From Ectocarpus siliculosus (Eukaryota; Sar; Phaeophyceae; Ectocarpales; Ectocarpaceae), in the NCBI GenBank assembly GCA_000310025.1, contig FN649741.1, positions 3,719,881-3,783,880 on the forward strand: a DNA stretch of 64,000 nucleotides, in the 5' to 3' direction. This document shows, piece by piece, positions 1-13,902 of the stretch; positions within the stretch are counted from its first letter, which is position 1; the number at the start of each line of letters is the position of its first letter. Both the position numbers and the translations under genes were made by a program. Below the pieces are notes generated by a model. That model was not told the DNA's origin, ran no database searches, and worked only from the letters and a program-made list of their open reading frames with translations.

Positions 1-226
1 GCAGCAACACCGGGAATTCTCCTTGTTTGGACCTTCGAGAAATGACGCCATTCATAGCGCGTCTTTCAAATGGACCCATGACGCGGGCGGGGACATTTAT
101 GGTTAAAATGCCTCGGGTCGGCATTGTCATGTGCTTGCCGGTCAGCTTGCTCATGAATATCGGATGCGCGCTAAACAAGTTACGCTCGACGATATCCACA
201 GAGACAACCGCGGTCAAGCCACTTTA
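1..226 (-). CDS. Possible partial exon at window edge, unknown protein
   Basis: An uninterrupted minus-strand frame runs from about 226 off the left edge of the window. It reads protein-like (for example VERNLFSAHPIFMSKLTGKH and ILTINVPARVMGPFERRAMN), with balanced residues and no low complexity. Two further minus-strand frames at about 470-600 and 560-780 also look non-random, so a gene may continue to the right, but I could not link them with convincing splice sites. No family is recognised. It could be chance. Confidence 0.25.
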
Positions 227-1670
227 TTCCTTTCCTGTGATGAAGCCACATGCTGTACTAAGCTGAACCGCCAGAAGGAATTCGACGTGGCGCCGCGTAA
301 CCCCCCCCCAAACAAAACAAACAAACGATACCATGCCTTGAATGTCGCCTGATCCCATGCAACCTGTCCCGGCTATGTTCGAATGCCCACGAGATTTGGA
401 GACCCGGGCTGCATGATTGCGTAGCCCTGTCGCTTTCTTTCTGTTTTTTTTCTGTCTCGTGCTTTTCGTCTTGTTTCCCCGTGTAGTGAGACATCTCAGG
501 CATCATGCTAACTTCAAAGATATAGAGGGAAGCAAACGCCATGAAATCACCACACGGCGCGGGGCCCATGGCGATCAAGAAGGGCAAGACAAACGACACT
601 TAGCGCTTCATAGTGCACCACAGCTGGCCATCGCCAATCGGTACCGCATGCCACCGCCGCAAGACAGACTTGGGTCTCTCCGAGGTAGCGCTCGCCGGTG
701 TGCTTCTTGGTGGAGAAACTCTTTGAAACCTTCAGTTTTGTGATTTTTCTAGGCGGGCGGAGCGGCACGAAGCCCAACGGCTGAGCTGTGCCGTCCCGTT
801 TCGTGGTCAAATTGCTTGCAGGGTGTATACCGTATCAGTTCTGTACTGGTAATATGAGCGTATGTACGACATCAGACGACCTGACAGGTTTTACTATTGA
901 AGTCTCCCTCGGTAGGCCACATACATATTAATCAAGGCAATTCGAAAGAAAGCCATAAACAAAAAAATGTTATCCCCATGGTGTGTTGCCTTGTGTTGTG
1001 TACGGTGGTCTTGAAACGTTGTACATTCATTCCAGTAGATAGGGTGGGATAGAAACAGGGTCTTGGCCTCTATTGCCCACCACCGATGCAAGCCGGCCGA
1101 TGTATGGTGTTCCTCACGAAACATTGCAGGCCTTCATTACTTGTATTGGCAATCGCTTGCCCTCGTACATTGTAAGCCGCTTTCGGTGCTACGAATTCTG
1201 CTGGCACCCAATCTACAGTATGATTGTGCGGGTCACTTGGGTTGACTAAAATAAACATGTGGACGTGTGGGCTCAGCCTCTGGAGTAGAATGAGATACAA
1301 CGCTATGCGGCAAGATCGTACACGAATGGTTTACAGTGAATAAATGGGAATCATGTGTGTGGAGGAAAACTTTTGGCTTGATTTCGGTGTGACCCGACTT
1401 CATGCCTCCGTACATAACTTTTTACTCCCGATACCCCCCATCGCCAGCACATGACATTTTTCACCAAAGCGCCGCAAGACAGCACACCCGAAATTATCGC
1501 ACCTGTCCAGCAGGCCGCACCTCTACAGCAGGTTGAACGCTCATGTTTTTCGTCAAGTCCCTCTCGTTCCTCAAACGTGGTGGTTGAAATGTAGGGTATT
1601 TCTACCCTCTGTAGTTGCCGTGTGTATGCCGTCCCTTCCCGTTTGGACTTCCCGCATCTCTCTTTCTCTA

Positions 1671-1709
<39 letters not shown>

Positions 1710-3190
1710 TTCTCTGTTCACATGAAGAGACCGCACGTGCGTTCACTTGCTCTGACGTTTCGGCCCATCAGCAACGCAATTTTGCGTTTAGGCGTTTTGT
1801 TCCTGTCAGACCGGATACACCGCTCGCCGCACGTGAATTGTGTTGATGTTACACGCATTAGAGTCTCCTCTTCCCATAATGAAGAGTACGAGAGTACGTA
1901 AGCCGGTCAAAGTGAAAGCCGATAGCGAGAGCATGTGAAAGCATGTGAAGTGTCGGGGTTGAGATCATCACGATTTCGTCGCTTAATTTGTCGGCCAGGT
2001 GGTGGGTCAATCGTAGTACTGTACATCGACGTTTGTTATGCAGAAAAATAAATACTCCAAACACAGAAAGAGTACCCGTTCGAGACAAAACCACAGTCGA
2101 AGGGAATGTGTTGGAGTCTTTACAGTGAGTGGGGGGAAACTGGCTGGGTGTACCGGGCTTATTGGTTATGTACTGCTGTTGTAGAGGGGTCTCAAAACGC
2201 TTGGCGAACCGGTCGAACCGGCACTTATTCCTCCGCAATTACATGAGCTTTGCTACAAGCTAGAAGTAGGTAGAGTTTCTCTTTTCGCTCGCTTTCTCCC
2301 CCTCCCTCCCCCCCTCCCCGTTTTCCTCGCTCGTTTTCTCCGCTAGCGTCCTCTCTGTGTATCTATATCTCTGTCTGCACCTCTCTCCCTCCACCACTCA
2401 ATTTGACCGCGCCCTGTCACTTGGAAGAGCAAAGGGGTTTGGGTTGAATGATGGACGAAGATCCTCTTGCAGCGATCCTGGGAGAGGTGGGTATTCAGAG
2501 AAAGCTCCCAAGTTGGGGGTATCCAATGCGTAAGTAGGTTGGTCCAATGAGCAGTGTTCTGTTGGCAATTTGCTTCGCGGCAAGGAGTCGGTAGTACTAG
2601 CTGTAGTGTGTGTTGAGGGAAGCGACAGCGCAAACACAACGCTTTGCACCCACAGCGGAACCGATTTTCAGTATGTACGTATAGTCTACACGTGTAGACG
2701 TCTGTAGTTTGCCAATAGCTTGCTAACCGTAGAAACAAGTATTACTGTTGTGCCCACCTTCGTAAGCAGATGCATGCCTTGCATGCGCTCTTTTTCAGCG
2801 ACCTAACGTCTAGACTATTGATACTTCATAGGTGGGCCTCTTGCCTGGCATGCCCAACCAAGCGCCATAGGGGGCTCCATTCTACTCATGCAGAACGAAA
2901 CATCAAGTGGGTCGCGGCCAAAACTGGTCCATGTGATCACCGCGTTGAATATTTTCCGTACTCGGAGCAAATACTTTCCTTCAAACGAATAGAGCCAAGT
3001 TCAAGATATTCTGGTCGCGTATGTATACGCACTCTTACCTAGTTTCGTCAGGGATCTACCAGCCCTACTGGCCAGCCAGCAAGCAACTTTGTGCAGGCAT
3101 AGTCTAAACGCCTTTGACGTTGGATTTTCTCGGGGAACAGATGTAAACATTACACCCTCGCAAGTAGATTCCACCATCTCCACTCTATGC
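227..3190. other. Stretch without a supported gene
   Basis: No reading frame here has both protein-like content and good splice borders. It holds pyrimidine-rich tracts: a CT microsatellite at about 1661-1710, and C/T-rich runs at about 2278-2345 and 2370-2395. The last part may include the promoter and 5' untranslated region of the ankyrin gene that starts near 3.2 kb. Confidence 0.5.
1661..1710. repeat. CT microsatellite
   Basis: A run of CT dinucleotides with a few interruptions, seen directly. It produces the artificial Ser-Leu and Glu-Arg repeat frames on the two strands. Confidence 0.9.
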
Positions 3191-3191
3191 T

Positions 3192-6100
3192 TTGCATGCA
3201 TCGCACTCGACATCGTGCGAACAAATCATGATCTCTGAAAAACAAAGTTGCATTGTGTTGCAGGAAGAGGTACATGAGAGCGAGTTTCTCCCTGGGAAGA
3301 ACAAGGGTCCCAAGTTAAATGGTGGGATAGACCCCGAGATCCTCGCCCCTGATCTCCTGGCGGCATGCAAGGAGAACAATGATGCACGGGCGCAAGACTT
3401 CCTTGCCGACGGAGTGCCACCGGGGTATTCTGACCCGGAGTCGGGTGCGTTGTACAGTAGGTTCGTTTCGATTCGTGTCTCACGACTTGGCGGAAAGTAC
3501 GGTGAGGGGCTGGAACTACAGTACGGTGTTTACTGGATACTGGAATTCTCGACTGTTGACACGCCTGTTCAAGGAGCTATTTTGAGGGTTCTCCTGATCC
3601 TTCATCTCTCTTTCTCTCTCCCTCTTTCTCTATCTTCTCTAGAAATACTGTGCCTGGTGTCCTATTTAGACTGCTCTGATACCTGCTGTTGATATTACTA
3701 TCGGTGAGGTCTGACATATCATTGCAAATCCCGAACAGAAGAAGGCAGTAATGACACTGGTCCGTACTGTACCATCACGTGTTCATGACACCTCATTTGA
3801 CCAATATAGCGCAACGTTCTTGTCTGCCTCTGAGTTGCCACATGTGTTTCTCAAGCCGTTATTGAGCATTTATCGGAATTCCCGTACGCCCAGGTTGGTC
3901 CTGTCTGCACTGGTCTGTTTACAACGGTAACCCGATGCTCACTCGAGCACTAGTACGGGCGGGTGCTACCAGCGGATACAGGCGGGCATCAAATGTGCTC
4001 ACACAGGTGACTAATAGGTGGTGTGGGGATAAAGCATATCCATGCTGTGTTGCGGCGAATTTGATTTCGGGGTATCTTTGCGGAAGAGGGACAATAACGT
4101 TTACATACATATCCGCCAATATGGGCGTTGAAAGTAAGACGTTGTTAACAAGGGAGTTGGGGCTTGGGGCTTGCTCGCCAAGGGGGGCAGGCCACATATC
4201 CGAAAGACAGGGCAGGAAAATCGGCAAGGGGGGCAGTTGGTGTCAAGTGTGCGCTGCAGGAATGGACGTGATACCTTGGCCTTCTCTAACACACTTGTAG
4301 TGGATCGCGTTTGGACCACATACGGGGCGGGGGGTGGGGCTGCGCCAAGGCTATACGCACGACTCAAATCCCGGTTGGTCCACCCAGGGTTTTTAGTACC
4401 TGAGCTTCGATGAAAGCGCGCAGGGTGAAATTTGGAGCCTCAACACGTCTGCGTTTTATATCCGCAAATCCGCCAATCGTGGTGGCATCAGTTACTCAAC
4501 CATGGCAATCGCTTCAATGAATCCCATATCCCCGACTTCTGGAAGCACTTGTAGTGCCACACGTCTCCCCTCGAAAGTGTCCGAAAACGCGATGGTGTGC
4601 GGTTTCGACTAGAGAATTGTTTATTGCTTGAGGCAGGTCATTTCCGCGTGGCTGAAATAGCAAGAGTAGACGGTATTCGAAAATGAATCAGGTGCGTGAA
4701 ACGAAATGCCTCCGCTAGGTTTCTATGTGAAAACATCGTTCATTGACCTTACCACGGCGCACGCCCCGCCTGGCATGCAGGGACGGAAAGCACACAAGCA
4801 GGTCAATGCCAGACGAGGTCCCTCCTCGAGCCTGCCAATATCGGACACACCCCTCCACTGGTCGGCCTACCGCGGAGATCTCGGAATCACTTGGATACTG
4901 CTCAAGGTTTGTTGCTGGCCAATTAGACTGAAGCCATGCAAAACGCCTTCTCGATTGTCGAAATAGCAACGCGGCTCGACTACTGCTACTCATGGCGCGT
5001 ATGATCGATTGCTGAACCCAAATTGCGTTGTTCCACGGCATGGTCATGAAGCTCTCTAATGACACATGGGTTATGGTCGGATGAATGGCGGTAGAGCGCG
5101 GGATGGACAAGGAAGTACCGCTTCTCTGAAGAAATGGCCTATACTGCGGCCGTGTGGCTGCGGCGAGAATGCCCGCGACTGTGATCATGGCGACGACGGA
5201 AAGTAAGACCATCCAAACCAACCCGGACAGGGGGTTTATCGAACGCAGGCCGTACACATGCTACGGTAGCAGGTGACCACCTATTGGCCCGAAGACACTC
5301 ACAACATGAACGTCTGGGAGCTACAATGTCACCCTAAAAAACTCGATGAAATACTTTTCAGTTGAACAGAAACATGCAGGCACGCAACGGCCCGCGGAAC
5401 AGCTTGGTCCCAAAACGGTTCGTGTATATTTCAATCGACGTCGGCCTACCATTAACTATTTCAGTTGGCTCACCAGCGTCGTACGATCTGTTCTAAACAC
5501 GTGCGCAGTGGTACATACTGTGTACAACACAAGAACACAGCCATTGAAGTAGCAGTTTGGCTTCTATTTTCACCGGGTGGAGGGTGTTACCTAGAGTCGC
5601 CGCCCTGTTGCTTGATATGAGAGTCGATTATTGGATTATTGGTTCGGATATGTGTTGTCCGCAATCATGCTACCGAAGGCGACATGATGTTTGTGCGCTA
5701 CTTTTTTTTTTGCGTCGTACATGATACGTGCATGCTTGCAGGAAGGGTACTCTCCAAATGACATGGACAATATGGGGAACACTGCTACACACCTTGCGGC
5801 TGCGAATGGACACGAGGTGAGAATCAGCTCGACTCTGAAACTCGCATCAGACTCACGGTAACCGTATGGAATCTTGCTTTTTTCTGCGCGCCCCCTTGGC
5901 ACCATGGACAGTATCCTGCCATCCTGCTTGCCGCAAGCCATGCTGAAATTCGTTGTTTAATTGAGTACACATTTCCACGCGAGACTCTAATTTTGTACTG
6001 CCCCCAGGGCCGCACGCATGATCCTTTTCTCACTGATATCTTGGAAGCGTGCTGCTCCTACCATTGACCTAGCAGGTCTCGGCAAAGCCTATCCCTGTAC

Positions 6101-9100
6101 CCTTGCTCGCGATCCTTTCAGAGAAACACACGCAGCTCCCATCATCCCCGTTTGAAAACCCCGCCGCGCCTTTTAAAATTTGTATTTTTTATAGCACAAA
6201 CCGCCGCCTTGTCTCCGACAACCCTCTCTGGACCTGTTGACCTCCAACGCTAGCGTGTGCTGGACACACTCATCCGCGACGGAGCGGACGTGCACCGGCA
6301 GAACAAATTCAAGAACACCCCTCATGACGTGGCCAACTCGGCGGAATGCCGCGGCATCCTCAGGAGGGCGGAGGCGTTGCCGGCGCCGTCGGTTGAAGAG
6401 GCAGAGAAGATGCACACCGAAAACCTGCAGGTGAGTCGTGCGACGCTCAACCATACGCTTTGTTGTGGAATACTAGCCCGCAACACGAATAGTTTTTTGA
6501 CATGGAACACTACCAGTGTTTCTTCGGCGAGGGGAAGATAAGCCTATGGCAGCAACCATAGTTTGCCAAAAATTATGCACATATCGGAGGGTTGGAGAAC
6601 ACAGACTGTGAACCTGTCACCATTTCCTATATGTCCCGAACTCGAAGCAAGCGTGTGGCAAACTACACGTTCTGCGTCTACCCGGCACCGCCCGCCCACA
6701 TTGAATGAATGGCAGCGAATCCTTGAGGTCGAGCGGGTTCTAGCCGAAGTGGTGGGGCCCCTGGAACCCACAGACGACGAAGACAGACGGCAGAAGCGTA
6801 AGCTCCAGCAGCTGCAGGGCATCAAACAGGCAAAAGACGTCGACAACCGTGATGATGAAGAACTGGGGGAGGCCAGGGTTGGTGACGAGGTGACGGGCGG
6901 CACGGTGGGAGCAATTGCGACCGGTGGTCAAGCAGCTGGAGAAGGGGAAGGTGGTGGCAGCGACGGGGGGAAGGGCGAGGACGATCCCTCGAACGGCGGG
7001 GGCGAAAATTGCCAGGATAGCCACGGGCGCCACTCAGCCGCCGAAGAGAAAACAGGTGAGGAAGGAAGAATGGATGCGAAAGAGACAGACGGTGATGGCG
7101 GGGACGACTACAAGGCCGGCAGGACGAACAACGGCGACGGGGGGGAAAGGAGGCAGGGCGACGTGGGCATCGAGACACACGGAACTGAGGGGAAAGAACC
7201 AGACCGTGGCAGTCGTGGGAGCGTTGGTGAACTCAGCGAAGACCTTCTTGGTCAGGTGTGAACGGAAACAGAGCAATTGAAGAGCATGCTGCACACGGCG
7301 AGGGAACAGGTTGAGTAGTATTCGGTGCTGAAACTAGTAGACCACTAAACACGCAATCATTCATTATCTTGCGCGCTTTGAGATTGGCTCAGACAGCGTT
7401 TTCCACCTTATTCTGGAATTGCCGGCAGATTCAGCCCTTACCCTTTGACCATTGAACGTGTTTGGTCGACGCTAGGGGTCGAGGCATGGCTAGAGAAAAC
7501 AGAAAGGCAAAGCTCTCGAACTTGGGGTTGACAGAGGCGCTACCGGCAGTGTGTCTGGGTGTGCGTATGGAAATGTGTGTTGCACCCACCTGATCATTCG
7601 ATCGTGTCGGTGACCCTTCTTCCCTGGCGTCAAACGTGCAAACTCGCGCCAAGCAGGTGGAGTTAATCCGAGAAGCTGTCGCTGGGGCTGAAGCTCTGTG
7701 TATCTGCGAAGACCTGGTCGCGGTGAGCGCTGTTAATGATTTCCCGTTATTGTCACAACGTCCTCAGTCGAAGATAAGAGAGCAACGGGAAGTGCGCTTT
7801 GACTTCATGAAGATGTTTTGCTGAGGATAAATATTGTGGTTTGGATGGTGTTCGCAGTAAACCTTGTATGGCATGGATTTTCGGAGGAAAATGAAGAGTG
7901 AAGATGTGATGATGATGCGGTTGTTCGCCGTTATTTGGTTATTGGTTGGGACGTTTTTGGATGGAAAACGTTGGAGTTTCGGAAAGAGTACCGTCTTGAG
8001 GGGATCGATTGTTCACTGATATTTTATGGGTAAGGGAACATGACATGATATTTGAATATTCAACGGATTTGGGATGTTGGAGTTCTATTGGGAAATCAAT
8101 GATTTCGGAGGACAACAATATGAGATTTGTTTCGAATTGGGACGATGGATTATCTAGATTTGAGATTTGGGGTTGTTACCGCCAAGTTGCGCGTTGTGAA
8201 GAAACGAATCAACTATATTGTATCTAGTACCGAGTAGGGGGGCTGTTAGGTGTACTGAGCACTAGGTTCGGATCTGCGGAGATCTAGGGGTTTTCGTGTA
8301 TCATGTTGGTATGTATGTGTTGAGTGGAACGTCGATCCACCTTCTGCGTGCGTCGGCAGGCTTGCCCTGTTCACTCGGAAAGAACAAGGTCAGTCTACCT
8401 TTTCTCTACACCCTCGGACGTTAAGAACACGCTACTCAACCCAAAACCAACACCTACCAGTCGATGACGTGGAGAAGAATCTCCGTTTGTCTCGGAACGG
8501 TTCTACAGCTTTGTCGTCTGATTGAACCAGGATTGGCCCAAGTACAAATCCTGTCAGGGCTGAAAAGGGACGTACTGGATTATCTTTGCTTTGAGTGCTG
8601 CTCATTCGTCAACATGCACCTAACCTTTCTACTCCTCCTACTCATAACCACGGTCTCCCGTGGGCACTTGCTCCGTTGTTGCGCCCTGTGACTTTCCCTC
8701 CATTCCTATTTTTTCCATTTGTGGTCTTATCAATCTACTCACTTGGCAGGCAGCACGGCTCAGGATAGATGGCCTCCTCCTGCAGCACAGTATAGAAATA
8801 CAGGTATGAATCACTATACTTTGGTGTGCGTAGATTGTAAAAAACCGAAGAGTAGGAATAACGACGCTGCCGTCCACAACGTAAGCATCAAGCACCAGGA
8901 CCAGTATGAGTTCAACATGTCGTGCACGAAGAAATCAATTGGGCAGCAACATACGGCGCATTACATGCAGCGACCCTTACAGGCAGCGATCCTTACGCAG
9001 TTTCCTTAGATCACAAGGACACAATCATCCTTATGCATACGGTTCCGAAAATCTCCGTTCTAAATCAACGCTGGCGGAGCAGGCGACAAAAGTCGCGGCG

Positions 9101-12100
9101 GAGGGACCCATCCTAACGCAGCAGGCCTACACGACTCTGGTGAATCGACTAATGTTACTGCTGCGGCGAGCGGAGGGCAACTCGCGTATTTCCAGCAAGC
9201 TCAAGAAAAGGGCGAAGGTAGGCCAACATTCTTTGGAACGACTGTACACCACCACTTCAATGCTGTCCGCTGATGGGGGTCAAAGTGGGCGGAGAGGAAG
9301 AAGGCCGGGGAAAGGGGGAATGCATTGTACGAAGAAAGTCTTCTCGCAATTTTCGCTGTTAACCGGACCCTGAACTTTCTTTCCATGCGGGGACCACGTT
9401 GTGCTACCAATGATGGTGGGCTCTGCCGGTTCTGTGGAGGGTTCGAACGCGATGGAAAGACAATGTCTAGCACCTATCGCACTATTCGGCTGACCGATGA
9501 AAATCGTAAGTCGAGAACAAACACAACTCAGTCCCGTATGACCAGCCTCCCCACAGGGGATCGGTCAGTGGAATTATGGACAAAGAAAAGATGCATCCGC
9601 CTTATGTGTTGTTCCAGGTTTGGGGGGGGGGGGGGGGGTACTCATAGTCGTGCATGCCGTAGTCGTTAGACCATTGACCGCGTATCCCTACAAAGTCGGG
9701 GCGGAGCATGCCAGGTTCTCACCGGACCAGGCTCTCACATCACCAAGCGCGAAGCGCCGTGAGGTATTCGGCGAGTCGCATGAAGGGTGCGCTGCATCCT
9801 GCTAAAGTGTTCGGCACCTGCTGCTTACTTCCTTGCGTACGGATGACAGCTGTGTGTGACTTAACTTATTTTCTGATGTTTTCACTTCCAGAGACAGTTA
9901 TATGCACTGTGTAACTGCCTCGAGGATGCTTGACCATTTTAAGACAACGTGCGATTATCCCCTTTGCGTGGAATGAGGGTTCACGACCCCGCACAATATA
10001 TTCTACTCGACGACCATGGTTACCGCAAAAAAAAAAAAACGTCAAAATAAATAGCGGTAACCTGGTTGCTGAGCTCACGAAGTGATCGGCTTGTATTACA
10101 ACATCGCTGCCAAGCGACGATAACCCAACACCGGTGGCAAACATCGCCCGGAGGTGGGGGACGATGTTTGCCATCGGGGTTGGGTTATCGTCGCTTGGCA
10201 ACGACGTTGTAATACAAGCCGCCGCCCCCGGTGTTTGCCACCGGGGTTGGGTTTTCGTCGCTTGGCAGCGATGTTGTAATACAAGCCGATCACTTCGTGA
10301 GCTCAGCAGCCAAGTTACCGCTTCCTGGTTTGGGGGAGTGATTTTTGACGAATGCTGTTAGAAGGAGAACCGCCGGCAGTGGCCCAAAGAAACGGACATG
10401 ACCGTGGATAAATCGAGTCTACACCGACGCCCTCGTTGCGTGTGTTTATTTCATAAAACAAGCAGGCTCTGGTGGACAAAAGCCACGGCGAGTACTGGCT
10501 CCAGGTGTCGGCGCAGCGCCTGCTCAAGGTCGAATGTGCCGAGGCTCGGCACATGGCAGATATGGCCAAGCTCGAGGCGCGCATCGAGAAGGTATGGCAG
10601 ACTCGGGGTTCGGCTCGTTAATGTGCTTTGCTCGGCGAATTTTCCATACGACGGGGAAAATGAGGGAAGCATAACGTCAGCAAGACACCATACAGCACGA
10701 CGGGACAGATACGTCCAAGTAAAGATTTCGTGTACTTCAAACATGGTTTTGGGACATCTTTTCGTGTTTCCCGCAAGCCCAAAGGTCGGCGCACTTTGGT
10801 TTTTCTTTGATGAGGCTAACGTGTGTGATCACAGAAGGCGTCTGGGATGGATCTGCAACAGTACAAGGGGATCGCAGAGAAAAAATCACCCACAAGCTCT
10901 TTCTCTGCTACCGAGTGCTATAAGGACGAAACCCAAGGCCAGCGGCCGCCGTACGTCGCGTTTTTGGGTACGACTCGCGTTGATAATGTACGGAGGAAGA
11001 AGGGGCTGGTCGTCTCTATCCTACCCCGCAAGTTCCTATCCATCCCCGCAACCCAAAGACGGGCAGCACATATACAGCACAAAAACACGTTAACGTATGC
11101 TCCGAACGCACATCCCCCCATCTGCTCGCCGCCGTCAATCAGAGTCTAGACATTTTCACCTTCCACAACAGTCGTTATTGTACGCTTCCTCCCCATCGTG
11201 CGGATTACCGATCTGCTAGAACCTAAAGGTGTTGTTGCTTCCGTTGCCTAATTGTTCGGCGAATGGCAGGCAGCCAAGGTCGAGGCACATCCACAGCTGG
11301 TGCAGGACTGCCGCTCACTCTTGAAGCGCCTCACGACTGAGGTGGAGATTAGCAAGGCCATCTTGGGCTTCCCCACAGTGCGGCTCCCCATTGATGTGAG
11401 TTGGAGTGTTTTGCTGTAGCGTGTTTACGCGCGCCTGACACCCACGAGGCTGGAATTGTGCGTAGAAACACACAGGGAGATGCACATACCCGCATATTTG
11501 ACAGTAACACACGCCTGTACCGCTCGTTGCGGCCCCAAACCCAGCCGATGCCGAAAGATTATTGGCAACCCGAAGACATCGGCCACATCGAGGAAAACGA
11601 GGGCTTCCCGTTGCCCCCGGTGGACGCCGACGGGAAAAACATGGACTACGTCTGGGTGCCGTCTAAGTCGCTCAGGGCTCTCTCAGCCGCTTGCAAGAGG
11701 ATGTCGGAAGCTCTGGTCGGAGGGGAGGTGGGATAAGGAGTGATCGAAATGCATTCGCGCTCAAGAGAGACAACAGCCGAACAGCAGTGATTATCACAAC
11801 CCTTCAGGTAGACAAGAACCCATGGACGCCGGGCCCCTTGAGTAGAAGAACATTTTAACAATCGAATACATGTAGTTTGCGTTCACCGTGGCGCCTGGTT
11901 TGATTCACATGTGCCTGTGCCAGAAGCCCACCTTGGTATCCTGCACCGGTCATGCAGTGGCGGTTGACATGGTTGATCAGTGTGCTTCCGTCGTTATAGG
12001 GTTTTGAAGTCGAAATACTGCCAAACGCGGCATCGGGCGGGAGGGCGGTGTTTGTGGAGATTGAAGACGCTGTCAAGCGTTGTTTGCCTCAACAAGCTCA

Positions 12101-12492
12101 TCTTTGTTCAGGTTTAGACAATATTTGTCTCTTCAAAAGGCAGATGTGCCATTTTCCTTCTCCTGTCAACGCAGGGCCTTAACCCCGCGCTGGTGGAGCG
12201 TGGCAGCAAGAAGCTTCAGGAGTTCCAAAAGGTACCTACATTTTCTCGCATGTTGTTCTCAAGCCAGTATTCTGCCTCGTTGTCGTAACTCCCCTGCCCA
12301 ACGGCTACAATTTCCCACTGAAGGATCGGTAACTATCTGACAACAAAGTGCGTGCGTTCATATGCCAATTAGGAGCTGAGGGTGCTCACAGAGAAGGATA
12401 CGGCGGACAAGGACAAGGCCATCTCTGTCGCTGCGAAGGCGGCCAAGAAGAAAAAGAAAAAGGGCGGTGGCGGGAAAAAGAAGAAGAAATGA
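3192..12492 (+). CDS. Ankyrin-repeat and coiled-coil protein, about 14 exons (gene A)
   Basis: The role is unknown; ankyrin repeats suggest protein binding. Exons seen: about 3192-3444 (LLAACKENNDARAQDFLADG), to 4906 (DTPLHWSAYRGDLG), 5742-5816 (NTATHLAAANGHE), 6254-6430, 6716-7255, 7657-7722, 8750-8803, 9083-9217, 10466-10591, 10835 to about 10950, 11270-11395, 11545-11727, 12175-12231 and 12373-12492. From 5742 to 10591 and again from 11270 to the stop, neighbouring exons join in phase 0 at GT-AG borders, which supports them as one gene. The first three to four exons carry ankyrin repeats. The 6716-7255 exon turns into a Gly/Asp/Glu-rich stretch. Later exons are charged and helical (LVNRLMLLLRRAEGNSRI, HMADMAKLEARIEK). 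The protein ends in lysine blocks around GGGG. The start Met is uncertain, the junction between the first two exons is unresolved, and an exon may be missing near 10.95 kb. I do not recognise a named family. Confidence 0.75.
9616..9690. repeat. Poly-G run plus short dispersed repeat, copy 1
   Basis: A run of about 18 G is followed by a segment containing gttagaccattgaccgc. A similar arrangement occurs at 61541-61605. The two segments match at about 30 of 35 positions by eye. It lies in an intron of gene A. It may be a SINE or other short dispersed element; no polymerase III B box is clear. Confidence 0.5.
10053..10322. mobile_element. Fold-back / MITE-like element in an intron
   Basis: The two ends are inverted copies of each other over roughly 95 bp. 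The left end begins agcggtaacctggttgctga and the right end reads, on the opposite strand, agcggtaacttggctgctga. The inner part carries a repeated segment (ggggttgggttatcgtcgct and ggggttgggttttcgtcgct), so one arm is duplicated. There is no coding capacity. A target-site duplication was not found. It sits in a gene A intron between the exons ending 9217 and starting 10466. A second gttaccgc motif lies just outside at 10019, possibly an older nested end. Confidence 0.8.
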
Positions 12493-13716
12493 CGTATTCG
12501 GGGTCGAAGTGTGTACAGTAGAACACGCGAGAGGATGTGCGTGTGGATGAGACCACGTTCGAAAAACGCATTGTCAACGTGTAGAATGAAAACGTGGGAA
12601 ACCACGCCTGACTTTTGAGCCGGGGTTCGCAGGAGAACAAGCACACGTGTTAGGACAGAGGACGTGATGATAATCACATATTTCCCTCAGACATGAAAAT
12701 GTAGCTCCACAAGAGCCAGTCGGCCCGGTGGTCTAGGAGGTGACCCGGGAGCAACTTAGAGCTGGATTGGGGATGACAAGCCCGGAGAAATGGGTTAACG
12801 TCGGTACTTGTAGGACTTGCTCATGAGGATACTACCTGAGCTGAGGGAAAAACAGCAAAACCTCTCTTCTCGCGATACACAATCTCAAAGGTAGGAATGC
12901 ACGGCAGGGAATAATTGCCATTGTCCCCGCTTCGGAGCTCTCGAAAGAGGCAACGCCGTAAGGCCGTCAGTTAGGTAGAACCTGCGAGCGCCGGCCGTAT
13001 ATGACAACGAAAACTACAACGATATTACTTGGAGGCACGTAGCATCCCTGGGTGTCGGGCAGAAAAGTAAAGAACAATCGTTCGTCCGAAGGTGACGTCC
13101 ATGGAGAGATGAACCACCCGCGTTGTTCACACAATCATGGGGGCCCTCTTCAGGCCGGATCAAATCTTGCTTTTCGTCCTCTTTGATTCCTTTTCTGGGC
13201 GCGAAGTCAAACTTGCGTAGGTCTGGGCAAAGTATTGCAACGGAACGTGAAGGACCCACGCGTAAGCTGCACTTCGTCGTAGCGGTTTTCCATCCGTTTA
13301 TTGGCATATCCTCACACGAACCAAAACCGATAATGTCAGACGATATCCTGTCTCGTTGAAGTTCCGGGCATCCTCTGTTCGACCAATGCCCTGCCGAAAA
13401 ATCACCGCACACGAGAGCCCTTCCTTGCACTGGGACGGATCCTCTGTCGCTGGATCCTGCACACATTGTGGAGCAGTATCAATCTGTTGTGTTCTCCTAT
13501 AATCCTACAGTACCACAAAACATATCTCCAAAGCTACAACAAGATGTGCATCAACTGTGGGGTCGGGTGCCATACCACGTGACCACAGGTCAGCGCACCC
13601 CCCAAGATACATTAAAGCTGTGTTGCATCTTCTTCAACGCCGCCTCGTCTATACAACTCACGAGCTCAGCATGAATTGAAGCCTTGGAAGGTGCAAATCA
13701 TGGCCACCATCTTTGT

Positions 13717-13902
13717 TCAAACCACGGCGTTAAGTTCCAAGCCATCTGACGGTCCTTGCCCACCGATCTTCATCATCTCCGAACGAAGCACGTGTTTGGC
13801 ATTCCTTCGACAGTTGATGTGCTTCCACCGTAGGAGCAAGTATTTTCCCAAAACCTCAAATCTCATTCCTGTGTCGCGCACAATCAAACTCGTTATTTTC
13901 AA
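13717..13902 (-). CDS. Possible exon or small ORF, unknown
   Basis: A 61-codon open frame with a hydrophobic and basic mix (TSLIVRDTGMRFEVLGKYLL, NCRRNAKHVLRSEMMKIG). It looks more protein-like than its opposite strand. No homologue is recognised and the flanking splice sites were not settled. It may join the open frames at 14045-14395 and 13014-13466 on the same strand. Confidence 0.25.
   Translation of the reverse strand: MKITSLIVRDTGMRFEVLGKYLLLRWKHINCRRNAKHVLRSEMMKIGGQGPSDGLELNAVV

Noticed and set aside
4101-4413. Frames in the first intron of gene A
   Set aside because: Both strands are open over the same GC-rich stretch and none shows ankyrin or other recognisable content or matching phase.
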